Source of the DNA: Hippasteria phrygiana
Lineage: Eukaryota; Echinodermata; Asteroidea; Valvatida; Goniasteridae
Direction: 5' to 3'
NCBI GenBank assembly: GCA_037893225.1
Contig: JAZGUH010000696.1
Location: 248,001-312,000 of the forward strand
Length of the DNA stretch: 64,000 nucleotides
This document shows positions 11,726 through 21,905 of the stretch, piece by piece. The position numbers and the translations under genes were made by a program. The notes under the pieces were generated by a model. That model had not been told where the DNA came from. It saw nothing but the letters and a program-made list of their open reading frames with translations, and made no database searches. Each line of letters begins with the position of its first letter. Positions within the stretch are counted from its first letter, which is position 1.

Positions 11726-11734
11726 CATTTCTGA
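10781..11734 (+). pseudogene. Retrotransposon reverse transcriptase domain (continuation after frameshift, 3' truncated)
   Basis: From 10781 the shifted frame continues the RT: RPISITSVIARVFE, CVIDFSKAFDHI (motif A with the first catalytic Asp), GVPQGTKLGPILFL (motif B), then KYVDDLSL (motif C; YVDD instead of the usual FADD/YADD of this group), and LGVIIQDDLKW. The palm domain is complete, but the C-terminal thumb and tail expected after LKRNQ are missing: the frame ends at RITHF followed by a stop within a short inverted repeat. The first methionine in this frame (10871) is not a natural start. Confidence 0.85.
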
Positions 11735-11870
11735 TTGGTCGTGCAATTGCTACGTAATGGGCGACCAACAGAAATGAGGAAATTACTTTAAATAAACTGC
11801 GCGCTGCAACGGGAAAAACCTGTAAAGGGCCGCCCTTTACGGGTTTTTCCCGTAAAATGCAGCGCGCAGT
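11726..11870. repeat. Two small inverted repeats, including a 75-bp near-perfect hairpin
   Basis: CATTTCTGATTGGTCG at about 11727 pairs with CGACCAACAGAAATG ending near 11777. Next, ACTGCGCGCTGC at 11796 begins an arm of about 33 bases that pairs with the arm ending GCAGCGCGCAGT at 11870, around a central CCG. The whole can form a long stem. It follows directly on the truncated RT and is probably a MITE or a rearrangement scar. Confidence 0.6.
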
Positions 11871-12467
11871 CCATTTACGGTTATTCACCGTGATATTTAC
11901 ATGCTTTTCACCGTAAAAATACGGAAATTGTTTACAGTGCAAGTACATATTTATACAAAACTTACATAAACTTCGCCAACATGTAACTGTAGTCTACCTA
12001 AATAGAATAGTAGTTATAATAGTTAAACAGCGTTCGCACTACTCTCGATCCACCGCACTACTATTCAAATGATGATTTTAAATCAAACGTACACCAGAGT
12101 AGGTCCTATTTATTGAAAAGAATCAGAAACTTTAGGTTTATATTCGATCTGGTCTTAAGAGTCTCCACTCCGGGAAATGACCTAGCAAGGACAGCATGTA
12201 AGCTGAAGCTATAAGCTGAAACATCATTCTTAAATGTAGTGTACACGATTAGTAATCCTCCTAATTTTTTTTACTGAATTATTACGAAATACTTGACTAG
12301 ACTTTAAGTTAATAGTAGTTTTAATCATCCTTTGAAATGATGGCACCTGGTGTGCTGTCGTTTTCAAGAAAAGTTGAAATATATATCGTTTTCCAACGAT
12401 TCTTCCGCGTAACAATCGTTGGAAAACTGGCCTCTATTGACCGAATGTAGTTAATCCGTGTTGTGTC
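11871..12467. repeat. Dispersed-repeat fragment, no gene
   Basis: The portion 12280-12460 resembles 51740-51930 in the same orientation: ATCCTTTGAAATGATGGCACCTG-type sequence followed by a CGTTGGAAAAC phrase next to an inverted CCAACGATT. No coding region is visible. The rest (11871-12270) shows only an internal short inverted phrase around 11880-11930 (CGGTTATTCACCGTGA, TTCACCGTAAAAATACGG). Confidence 0.45.
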
Positions 12468-12477
12468 TAAAAATGGG

Positions 12478-12873
12478 TAGTCTGGTTCCCTGACCTGAAG
12501 ATTCCCTGACGTCTAAATCTTAGGTCAGGCAGCTACCGCGGTTTAAAATAGATCATGACGTACGGTGTTAGTCCGAGTGACGTCAGTGGCATCATTCAAA
12601 TTTTAACATTCTTGCAAAATCCAGTCCGCAAAATACTGCAAGAGTGTGGCATTGATTTTTCAGTTTTTATATATAATTGAGAATTCAAATTCCAGGATCT
12701 GTAACGGGCCTGACAGATATTTTGTTATTGTGAACATCAACGTTAATAGCCAAATGTTACCGAAAACAAGTTCGGAAAACCTCGGACATTTTCGAAAAGG
12801 GCCAGAATCTGGGAATTTTCGTCACGATATTCATCAGAAATAGTCAGAATATTTTGGTCTGGGAACCAGACTA
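12478..12873 (+). mobile_element. MITE with TAGTCTGG ends and a 10-bp target duplication
   Basis: Starts TAGTCTGGTTCCC and ends GGGAACCAGACTA. It is flanked by a perfect 10-bp direct repeat TAAAAATGGG (12468-12477 and 12874-12883). A second copy in opposite orientation lies at 46038-46574 with a 9-bp duplication. Target duplications of 9-10 bp are the Mutator-like (MULE) signature. The interior shares with that copy a TGACGTCAGTGGCATCATTCAAA-like stretch and the words CTGTAACGGGCCTGAC. Non-coding. Confidence 0.75.
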
Positions 12874-12883
12874 TAAAAATGGG

Positions 12884-13264
12884 TTAACAATCCGAAAACA
12901 GTGTACCGAGGCGACGCGTTATAACCAGTGCATGCAGTTGATCTTGGACGTTCCGCTCGGCCCTCGGCCTCTGTACATGTTATGTGACCAATTGAAAACG
13001 ATCCCATTTACAAAAATTGGGCTTATTTTACAAGAGGGCGCTATAAATGCCGCCGACGGTTGAAAACGAACGCTGTTTTTCTCTCGTTTTTTTCGCAAAA
13101 CTTGAACAGGTCAGTGGAACGATATTTCGTATAAAATACTAACCCCCAAATCCGCCCATTTCTGAAAATTGTAACAATGATCAATCATGTACACTACCTT
13201 TAAGGAAAACCCCATCTTAACCCCTTCCCAGCGCATTCAGCACGGATGGCTTAATAGTTGAGTA
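12884..13264. repeat. Repeat fragments, no gene
   Basis: The portion 13140-13200 (CAAATCCGCCCATTTCTGAA ... CATGTACACTACCTTTAA) recurs at 44860-44912 and in diverged form at 52085-52160, so it is the end of a dispersed repeat. Nothing coding is seen. Confidence 0.45.
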
Positions 13265-14445
13265 TCTATGGGGGACCCCCCGTGCACCCCCAGAACTAAT
13301 CCACACTAACTTTTTCTGGTGCGTTTTAAGGTCCTTAAACACATTTGGGATGTTAACAGTGAAAAAAAAACCGATGCTCTGGCGATATCCAAGATGGCGG
13401 CCAATATGGCCGCCAAAAATGGTCAAAATTGGGAAAAGTCATATATCAGCCAAAAAATATGATAAAAGCATAAATAAAATTGTTAGATATATGTTTTTGA
13501 CCCTTACAAATTCATTTCTGGTATTCTCGTTTTGCTATCATGCTTCAAATTCAAGATGGCGGCCAATATGGCCAGCAAAAGTGGTCAAATTTGAGAAAAA
13601 TCGTATTTATCAGCCAAAAATTATGATAATGGCATGAATGAAATGATTTGATATATGTTTTTACCCTTACAAAATACTTTCAAGTATTCTTTTATTTTGC
13701 TATCATGTACCAAATTCAAGATGGCGGCCAATATGGATGCCAAAAATTGTCAAATTTGGGAAAAGTCATATATTGGCCATAAAGGTAAGTGATGAGTGCA
13801 AGTAAAACTATTTGTAAACATGTTTCAAATTCAAGATTGCGGTCAAAAATGACCAAAGAAATACAAAATACATGTATCAGCAATATATTAAAATAACCAT
13901 GAGCACTCACTTGCAATTGTGAAAGAGAAAATAATACATATACCAATTTTTTAATATCTGGAGGTATCTCACAAAAAGGCTAAAGTAAATCTATATAGAC
14001 ATTTTATATAGCGATTGTCAACCGCTTTAACACACACACACACACACAGTCATGTAAACGGGTGCAATCGTGGACCTCCCATTGTTCCTCTTTTGTTTAT
14101 ACTCTAACTTTTTCGGAAGGCCTCCCATTGGTTTTGTACACGATTTTCAATCGTGGACGTTAGGTCAAACGTGGACCCCTTTGTCTACGCCCGAATTCTT
14201 TTGTCCTCGGTCCACGATTGCCGGCATATACAGACTCACTTGGTACTGTAAGACAAATTTATATACATTTTGTACCCATGTAATTTACATCTGGAGGTAT
14301 CTCAAATAAGGGCAAAAGTATTTGACATTTAATATAGCGATTGTCCACTGCTTTAACACACTCTTGGCATTGTGAAAGACAAAATAATAAACCCATTCTG
14401 TAATACATCTGGAGCTATCTCAAATAAAGGCAAACTTAAACCTAA

Positions 14446-15679
14446 GGTGAGTTTGTGAGTTTGTGTTCTGAAAAGAACCGGAGGGAACTCATCAACGTTA
14501 CGGACAGTATGCTCTGCCCGTCGTCAGGAGACTGAGGGATTCCAACGGTGAAGCGGGCTTATATGGTGTCTAGAAGCGATTAAGCGTGAGAAGGATGCAA
14601 ACTCATGCAGGGCTTGGGGATGCTGGATGATCATTGAGGCGTGTCATTCTGAAGGAAGGGTGCGAAGGGGGAGGTTGCCAAGGGTATATGGGACCCATAG
14701 GCTGGAGAACTACATGTAAGTTATCCTAGGGTATAGGAGACCCATTGGACTGGGAGGTAAGGATGGGGCCCCAGATGTCGCTGATGGAGGGTTTCCGGAG
14801 GGATTGATTGATCTGCAGACGGATCTCATCGGCAGCATGCTTGTCAAGATGGCAGAGGGTGGGTTCGGTGTGTTGGATGATCTCTTCTACAGGGGATGAT
14901 CGAGGGACAAGGGACAAGGTCTCTTCCGCGGACAGGGTACGCTGGCTCAGGTTGACTATGTGCCGGGTGATGAAGGATTCTTGAGAGCGAAGGTGGGGTT
15001 TGGTGTGGTGCAGGTTGGAGGGTACAGAGCATCTCATTCGGCTGGAGGGTTGGGGGCGTAGAGGGATATAGAAGATCCCATGGCCAGGGTCGGGGCTGTG
15101 GGAGTGGGGATATAGGTGATCCCATTACCTGGGTGGAAGCAGGGCTAGGACTGGTCTTGGTCTTGCGCTTTGTGATACTCCGGAGTTTCTTGATTTGGCG
15201 TGGTTGCTGGAGGAAAGGGTGAGCTGCTGAATCTTTCCGAAATCAGCTCCGGAGACACTAGAACCTGGCTGGTCACAGGTGGTGGAAATCTGCCTGTCCA
15301 AGGATGCAAGGGTGGATCTAATGGGACTGATGCGGAAATCCCACCCCCTACAGAGCATGGCTGGACCTGATGTGGAGATTTCATTGAGCCAGTGTGGTCA
15401 GAGGGACCTGTCTTGCCATCCCGTCTTGCAAATCCCGTCTTGAAGACATCCTGGCTGAAGTCACAGAGGAGGAAACGTCAGATGACGAAGATGTCGATAT
15501 CGATGGAGATGATGTAAATAAATCCGACTGTTCAGGTCTTGACGACTATGACAGTGACTAATGTTATGTCATATTCAAAGCAGTAGACAATCTCTATATG
15601 AAATGTAGATATTGCAATGCTTTTCCTCTTTCAAAATATCAAGTGTGAAAGCGGTGGACAGTCGCTATATAAAATGTGT
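14446..15679. other. Unique centre of the foldback structure
   Basis: Contains a TCTGAAAAGAACCGG...GTCAGGAGACTG block (14465-14535) that also occurs near 57805-57880 and 47660-47820, then G+C-richer sequence. Minus-strand ORFs at 14726-15384 (Pro- and Ser-rich, overlapping in two frames) show no domain. On the plus strand 15388-15561 is open and ends in a strongly acidic tail (see separate entry). This may be cargo or the remains of the transposase gene of the foldback element. Confidence 0.4.
15388..15561 (+). CDS. Possible terminal coding fragment with acidic C-terminus, unidentified
   Basis: A 57-codon open stretch with no Met start, ending in a stop at 15559-15561. It reads LEDILAEVTEEETSDDED and continues with Asp-rich sequence to DDYDSD. 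Acidic tails of this kind end many nuclear and transposase-like proteins. It could be a last exon, with an upstream acceptor not identified, or chance. No family assignment is possible. Confidence 0.25.
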   Translation, partial: ASVVRGTCLAIPSCKSRLEDILAEVTEEETSDDEDVDIDGDDVNKSDCSGLDDYDSD

Positions 15680-16878
15680 ATAGGTTTAAGTTTCGCCTTT
15701 ATTTGAGATACCTCCAGATGTATTACAGAATGGGTTTATTATTTTGTCTTTCACAATACCCAGTGTGTGTTAAAGCGTTGGACAATCACTATAATTATAA
15801 AATGTCTATAGGTTTAACTTTTGCTTTTATTTGAGGTACCTCCAGATGTATTACAGAATAGGTATATTATTTTGTCTTTCACAATACCAAGTGTGTGTTA
15901 AAGCAGTGGACAATCGCTATATAAAATGTCTATATGTTTAACTTTTGCCTTTATTTGAGATACCTCCAATTGTAAATTACATAATGGGTATATTATTTTG
16001 TCTTTAACAGTAGTGTTACCAAGTGTGTGTTAAAGCGGTGGACAATCGCAATATAAAATGTCTATAGGTTTTACTTAAGCCTTTTTATGAGATACCTCCA
16101 GATATTAAAGAATTGGTATACATATGTATTATTTTCTCTTTCAAAACAGCAAGTGACTGTTCATGGTTATTTTAATATATTGCTGATACATGTATTTTGT
16201 AATTCTTTTAATTTATTACGGTAATTTTGACCACAATCTTGAATTTTAAACATGTTTACAAATCAGAAAAAGCCAGATATGAGTTTAAAATGACTTTCAA
16301 ATAGGCCTACATAATGTCAACTTTTACTTACACTCATCACTTACCTTTTTGGCCAATATATGACTTTTCTCAAATTTGACATTTTTTGGCATCCATATTG
16401 GCCGCCATTTTGAATTTGGTGCATGGTAGCAAAATAAAAGAATACTTGAAAGTATTTTGTAAGGGTAAAAACATTTATCAAATCATTTAATTTATGCCTT
16501 TATCAAATTTTGTTGCTGATATATACGATTTTTCTTAAATTTGACCACTTTTGATGGCCATATTGGCCGCCATCTTGAATTTGAAGCATGATAGCAAAAC
16601 AAGAATACCAGAAATGAATTTGTAAGGGTCAAAAACATATATCTAACATTTTTAAAAATGTTTTTATTATATTTGTTTGCTGATATATGACTTTTCCCAA
16701 TTTTGCCCATTTTTGGCGGCCATATTGGCCGCCATCTTGGATATCGCCAGAGCATCGGGTTTTTTTCACTGTTAACATCCCAAATGTGTTTTAGGACCTT
16801 AAAACGCACCAGAAAAAGTTGGTGTGGATTAGTTCTGGGGGGGGGGGGGGGGGGGTGCACGGGGGGTCCCCCATGGAT

Positions 16879-17855
16879 TTGACCATAAGCCCTGCCCACC
16901 TTAGCAACGGCATGGCGACGCCATTACATTGGTCAAGCTTTACAAACATTAGGCCCTATACGTGTATAACGCGCGGCGACCGGAAATACATGCACAATGT
17001 CGACGACGACTCGGTGTTCTGCCAAAGGCGGTAGATTTATATTCTTTAGGCGGGGAAAAAATTTGCAAGCGGGCGCAAGTTAAGGAGTTTAATTAAATGT
17101 ACATGTATCTTATTCTTAGAAAGAAGGTGAGCTTAATCGTTTTACTTTCGTATGTAAACTTCATAACGTTACATGGGAAATTAGAACGTTAACGTTGCTT
17201 GACATGCTAATTCATTGCTTGGTCGGAAAGAATTCTATATCCGATTTTTAATGATTTTTAATGCTGAGGATGTCCCAGCTTTACCACAAAGGACGCTTAA
17301 ATTCGGAAGTTTGATAGCCTAATGCTGTTTAGGAATGAGAAAACCATAGGTTTTGTACGCAGGAACTCGGATGATGTCCGGATATGGAATTCTTTCCATC
17401 TCCTATTCAGGTACAGAATATTAAACATGTTAACTGCGAATCCTACCTCAGAGCATACGTACTTGTCCTTGTTAATCTTCTTGACATTCAGATCGGAATG
17501 CGGCCAGCCGGCCACACGAAACATCTGAAACATCTGAAACATTTTTCCAAATTTGTTTTAGGTTTTGGAAACGGGATGAAAACGATGTCCTGATGTGAGT
17601 TGGCTACCTGATTTACATATGCCATGACAGCATATTTTTTACCATTTCTTAAACTACAATAAACACCTACACTGTAGGCTACAGCCGCACTTTTATTGAA
17701 AAAATACGGCCGCACCAAACATATTTTGTTTGTGTACACTTTTCACAGCGCATGTGACAAAGTTTGACCGAGCTTGACCGAGCTAATGGCGGACCACGCC
17801 TGTAGCAACTGTTGCTAACCTTCCTCCATGATTTACCTGACCTAAAGTCGTAATC
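16879..17855. other. Stretch between foldback element and GPCR stop, no gene seen
   Basis: No recognisable coding segment. It would hold the 3' untranslated region of the minus-strand GPCR near 17600-17855. Short overlapping ORFs at 17297-17739 in opposite strands carry no motif. Confidence 0.4.
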
Positions 17856-18953
17856 CTATTGGTCAATGCGCGCTGTTTGATTGACAGGCCGGAAATTCCC
17901 ATTGGAAATTCGAGAAATGTTTGTCTTGTAAGCTTTGCAACCGACATCGCCGCCATTTTTACCGTTATCAGCCGAAGAGGGCGCCACTTTGTTCGAAAAC
18001 GACCGGCAGAAAGTGGCCTGGGCGGCGGCGCGAAACTGCCTGTACTTAACCGAGTACACGATGACGTTGAGGACGGAGTTGAGGTAACCCACCGTGCGGG
18101 CACTGCCGTAAAGCCTGCCGAACCACGCCTGGCCCCCTAGGCTGGGGAACACGCTAAGGAGGAAGCAGCAGGCCTGGATTGGCACCCAGAGCACGATGAA
18201 AATTGTGGTGACCACCAGGAGAGTCTTGACCACTCTCCTGGATGCAGCGAGAAGCTCCTTGGCCGGCGAATGAGTGCCTTCCTTTATCAACTCCGCTGCC
18301 CTCTGCTTCAGGCACCGGATGATCCGCCAGTAGGCAAACACCATGCAGCCCAGAGGAAGGAGAAAGGCCACCAGGCTAGCGTTGACTGCGGTCATGACTT
18401 TGAGACCCAATTTCAGTTGGCCGTAGTAGCAAGATCTGGTCCCCAGACTGTATTTCGGCACGAAAAAGTAAGGGAGCTCGATAAGGAAAGCCAGGCACCA
18501 GACCAAAACGACGTAGCAGACTGCCTTCTTCCCGGAGAAGTAGCGTGAGTACCTGAAGGGAGCCACAATGGCGGTGTACCGCTCCAGTGTCACCAGAGTG
18601 AGGGAGAGCACAGCGGCGTAGCTGAAGAACCAGCAGCCATTCTTATCCAGACACAAGATGCAGAAGATGCTCCCTGCCAGCTGGCCTTGAGGGGCAAAGG
18701 CCAAGAAGAGCTTTTCGGAGAACGCGACCAAGCACAGACAGACGCACAAGTCTGCCACGGCCAGGTTTAGGATGAGATAGTTGGTCAGACTGTGCATGGA
18801 GCGGGCACGGTGGATTGTAAAGCAGACAATTGTGTTTCCAAGGATGCCGAGAGTTCCAAGGATTAGCTCTACGACTAACAGCAGCGTGGGCTGCCGCTCT
18901 TGGATCAAACTCCTGCCGGTGCCGTTGTGCCTGTGGTATTCCTCGGCCGACAT
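17856..18953 (-). CDS. Class A (rhodopsin-like) G-protein-coupled receptor, probable peptide receptor
   Basis: Cell-surface receptor of 365 residues if the Met at 18953 is used. The frame is open back to 19148, but a good acceptor (CTCTTTTTTTCTCTCTCCAG, near 19060 on the minus strand) suggests an upstream intron, so the later ATG is preferred. Seven helices: TM1 about 23-46 (GN40), TM2 58-79 (LAVAD68), TM3 98-126 (E124-R125-Y126), TM4 144-166, TM5 184-209, TM6 241-268 (LWVP 255-258), TM7 283-300 (N296-V-I-V-Y300). An N-glycosylation site (N10-G-T) lies in the short N-terminus. Cys98/101 and Cys175 can form the usual extracellular bridge. Oddities: ERY replaces DRY, Leu replaces Cys of CWxP, and the Pro of NPxxY is Val. 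The coding part is intronless. Overall pattern resembles neuropeptide receptors, but the ligand cannot be inferred. Confidence 0.9.
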   Translation of the reverse strand: MSAEEYHRHNGTGRSLIQERQPTLLLVVELILGTLGILGNTIVCFTIHRARSMHSLTNYLILNLAVADLCVCLCLVAFSEKLFLAFAPQGQLAGSIFCILCLDKNGCWFFSYAAVLSLTLVTLERYTAIVAPFRYSRYFSGKKAVCYVVLVWCLAFLIELPYFFVPKYSLGTRSCYYGQLKLGLKVMTAVNASLVAFLLPLGCMVFAYWRIIRCLKQRAAELIKEGTHSPAKELLAASRRVVKTLLVVTTIFIVLWVPIQACCFLLSVFPSLGGQAWFGRLYGSARTVGYLNSVLNVIVYSVKYRQFRAAAQATFCRSFSNKVAPSSADNGKNGGDVGCKAYKTNISRISNGNFRPVNQTARIDQ

Positions 18954-19160
18954 GACTTTCCTTTTCGGTTGTTGAACCTGGTCGATCGAGTATACGAACA
19001 CGTACTGGCCTGCACTAAGAAGCTGAACTTTTGGCCCTACAACCACTTTGATACAATCCACTCTGGAGAGAGAAAAAAAGAGAAACCCCAATTTTGAAGT
19101 TAACTGGCGTAGGCCTACCTTATAGGCTACAATCCGAAGGGAGCTCAACCATTTTCAGGG
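18954..19160 (-). other. Upstream part of GPCR reading frame and probable splice acceptor
   Basis: The GPCR frame stays open to an ATG at 19148, adding 65 residues without a signal peptide or family similarity. A polypyrimidine tract ending in CAG near 19060 makes it likely that part of this is 5' UTR exon and part intron. Confidence 0.45.
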
Positions 19161-19400
19161 CTAGGGCGCATCCAGAAGGGGGTTTTGGGGGTCAAATCTC
19201 CCCCCCCCCCTCGTTGCCATTGTTTTTGCTTGTAAAGGGCGTACGCCTAAAGTACCGTAGCAAACCAGAAAAGAAAACCAAAACTCCGTAAAGGTCGTAT
19301 TTTGTTTGCCTGTACGGAGGTGAAATGGCGCTACCAACGTTGAGAAAGTGTGTCCTCCTCCTCCCCCCCCCCCCCCCCGCTTGTAAAATTTTGTTCGCAG
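19161..19400 (-). mobile_element. G/C-tract element of the CAGGGGCGGATCC family, copy a (inverted, diverged)
   Basis: Shares with copies at 20873-21174, 54196-54500 and 56480-56806 the internal phrases CCTAAAGTACCGTAGCAAACCAG, GTCGTATTTTG and CCAACGTTGAGAAAGTGTG, here in the opposite orientation to the last two. It has C tracts near 19201 and 19362. Its own end, CGCATCCAG near 19168, is degenerate. Confidence 0.55.
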
Positions 19401-19817
19401 GTGTAGGCCAGAAGGGAGCTCAACCATTTATAGTATAACCGATATGCTCGTCCCTCTATAAGTTTTGGACGACCTGGATTGTATAAAATAGGGGGCATCA
19501 CTACAGTAATAATCAATAATATTTGATTTCTCTGTACTTGTTTGTCTACACTCGATTTGTTTGCATTTCTCAAGATGCTTGCCATTTTATGGAATGGTTG
19601 CTAAAAATGTTCTCTTTAAAAAGGAGAGGGGATGACAATTAGAAATGAACGTGCTACGCTGCATTTTTCTTCTGCAATTAATTTCTTCTTGGCTGTGTTC
19701 CAAAGAGCGTTTCCTTTGTGGCGTCGTTGTCGATACGTGGGGTTTGAAGAGCGTAGCTAAATAAAGACATAGGCCTATACCCACGTTTACTACGCACGTT
19801 ACTCCTCCCCACCAGGC
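19401..19817. other. No gene seen
   Basis: Unique-looking sequence between two mobile elements; the ORFs here are short and motif-free. Confidence 0.4.
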
Positions 19818-19821
19818 TAAA

Positions 19822-20602
19822 GGGCCTGTCACACACTACCGATGTACCTCGCCGGGACTAAACCGGAGCACAAAATTAACAACGGCGAGAAAATCGGCGG
19901 AGCTCCGGCGAGAAAGCACTTGAAAAATCAAAATTGGCCGTAGCAATACCGATGTAGTACCGGCGTTCCCGTTGTGATACCGTTGTTCTACCGTTGTCCT
20001 ACCGATATAAGAGCCGATGTGCTACCGAATACCACTTTTCTGTCACCTTAGTGTTACCGATGCGCCGCCGATGTTATACCGATGCGCCGCCGTTGTTCTA
20101 CCGATGTGCCACCGTTGACCGGAGCTATAGCGGAGTGATACCGTTGCGCTGCCGTTGTGCAGCTGATGCACTACCGATGTGCTACCGATGTGATACCGAA
20201 GTGTCGCCGAAGCGGCGCCGCAGCCGGTGGTATTCGGTAGTACTGCGGTATCACATCGGTACCAGTACGGTACACATTGAGGCCACCGGAGAGCAGCCGA
20301 TCCATTACGGGCCGCTACCGGTGCTCTACCGACATTAACGAGGCCATACCGGAGTACTGCCGTTGTACTGCCGTTGTAGTCCCGTTGCTCGCTCCGGCAG
20401 CGCAACGTTATAAATTTTTGAGCATGTTCAAAAATTTCTATCGTCGCCTGCCGTTGCTCAATTTTTCGCCGATGTTCTGACGATGTCCTGACGATGTACT
20501 ACCGTTCTTAGCGCTGCCGTACTAGTACCGATCCCCGAAAATCGCAAAATTTTTGCTCCGGTATAGCTCAGGCGAGCCAAATCGGCTAGGTGTGACAGGC
20601 CC
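19822..20602. mobile_element. MITE with GGGCCTGTCACAC ends and a CCGATGT-word interior
   Basis: GGGCCTGTCACAC at 19822 is matched by GTGTGACAGGCCC ending at 20602, and TAAA flanks both sides (19818-19821, 20603-20606). The 781-bp interior is almost entirely built of short degenerate words of the type CCGATGTNNTACCG / CCGTTGTNNTACCG, turning into their complements (CGGTAGTACTGCGGTATC) in the middle. This is an unusual satellite-like filling for a terminal-inverted-repeat element. Non-coding; ORFs here are rich in Arg, Tyr and Cys only because of the repeat. Confidence 0.75.
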
Positions 20603-20872
20603 TAAACAAAACGTCTAACGTTGCCTTGGTATCACCCTGGCAACCCAACCCAACATACTTTATTTTAACAACGAACCCTTGATTTGCAAAATTAGTTTTC
20701 TGTCTCATATTTTTGAGCGAATATACGAAATCCGTTGGTTTGCATTCAGCATGAGTATAAATTTTAATTATCGGCGCCTTCGGAACAAATATTCATTGCA
20801 AATAAAGAGAGGGGGCGCCAAAGCGGGGACAAAACATTTTCTAAAATATACAAAAGATAACTGAGGGCACAC

Positions 20873-21174
20873 GGGCGGATCTATGATTTTTTGCAGGGGG
20901 GGGGGGGGGGGGGTCTGAAATTTGCCCAGAAAGGTGACTCCCAAAATGTTCCGAGGGGGGGGGGGGCTGACAAACCTTCTCACCATTGGTGGCACCATTT
21001 AACCTCTTTGTTTTGTTCTTACCCATAGGCAAAATAAGACATGTAGGTTTTCTGGTTTGCAACTTTAGGCGTAGGCCCCTACAAGCAAAAAAAGAAAATG
21101 GCAACGAGCGGGGGGGGGGGGGGGGGTTTCGACCCCCAAACCACCCCCCTCCCCCCCCCCCTGGATCCGCGCCT
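20873..21174. mobile_element. G/C-tract element of the CAGGGGCGGATCC family, copy b
   Basis: The left end GGGCGGATCTATGATTTTTTGC and right end CCCCCTGGATCCGCGCCTG are family termini. Inside are three G tracts (about 20897, 20955, 21111) and a C tract near 21150, with the family phrases CTTCTCACCATTGGTGGC, TAACCTCTTTGTTTTG and GCAACTTTAGGCGTAGG. Non-coding. Confidence 0.65.
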
Positions 21175-21384
21175 GGGGCAAATATTGTTGATGACTGCCT
21201 CATCAACGTTCGGTGAAAAGGCCCAAAAGCTGGCAGATAATTTTCTAATCCGTAGGGCCTACTTGATGTGAGAATGCACTGATTGGCTGTCATTGATTTC
21301 ACTGCGACAAATTTCAGAAATTGAATAATCTCAGAAATCTGGGATTTAAAAATCACAGAGCCAATGGGGGTGTTCCGCTAATTG

Positions 21385-21905
21385 TACCACGAAGTCACAG
21401 ATATTAAACGTGCGTATTCGAAACCCCGTTCTCGTGTTGAATGAACGCGCGAACAGAGTTTCGAATGACGAGAACAAACACGCGAACGGTGTTCGCGAAC
21501 AGGATTTTCACTCCCCAATTTATTGGGTAGTAGACCGAAGAACGTCAAGAACAAAGATGGTGGACTTAGGCCCTTCAGGAACTTGCGTTAATTTTTGTGA
21601 AATTGGAAGCACTCATTCAGTCCAGGAACTGTATAAATTATAAGAAAATAGAATTTTACGTGATCAGAGTAGTGGGATTGTCTTTTCCAATTTTTCTTTC
21701 AATTATTTTCGTAAGATCGTGAATTTTCCTTTCTTTTCATTCGGAGTATTAATACGGCTGCTGTCATCCCGAATTTTCGCGCAGATGCACTCTACACGGC
21801 ACTTTGGCGTTCGTAATCGGCAACCAGAGAACACTGTTTGCGGGTTACCCGAGAACGGAGTTTCGAATACACCCAACGCCCATCTTCGTCACTTCGTGGT
21901 GCAAC
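21385..21905. mobile_element. MITE with terminal inverted repeats, about 520 bp
   Basis: ACCACGAAGT near 21387 pairs with ACTTCGTGGT near 21900, and GTATTCGAAACCCCGTTCTC at 21414 pairs with its near-complement GAGAACGGAGTTTCGAATAC ending at 21870. Further in, CGCGAACGGTGTTCGCG forms a small palindrome at 21480. No coding region or certain target duplication. Confidence 0.6.

Larger units (their letters stand above)
13265..16878. mobile_element. 3.6-kb foldback structure with about 1.2-kb inverted arms
   Basis: The left arm (13265-14445) and right arm (15680-16878) are inverted copies. The outer tips are TATGGGGGACCCCCCGTGCA and TGCACGGGGGGTCCCCCAT. Each arm has an outer array of about 175-bp units built on CAAGATGGCGGCCAATATGG (13385-13745; complement at 16370-16745) and an inner array of about 125-bp units built on GAGGTATCTCAAATAAAGGC-like sequence (complements from about 15690 to 16110). 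The right arm has kept more inner units. The 1.2-kb centre is described separately. Long tandemly built arms are typical of foldback transposons; target duplications were not found. Confidence 0.75.

Noticed and set aside
19994..20480. Arg/Tyr/Cys-rich ORFs
   Set aside because: Translations of the CCGATGT-word repeat inside a MITE.
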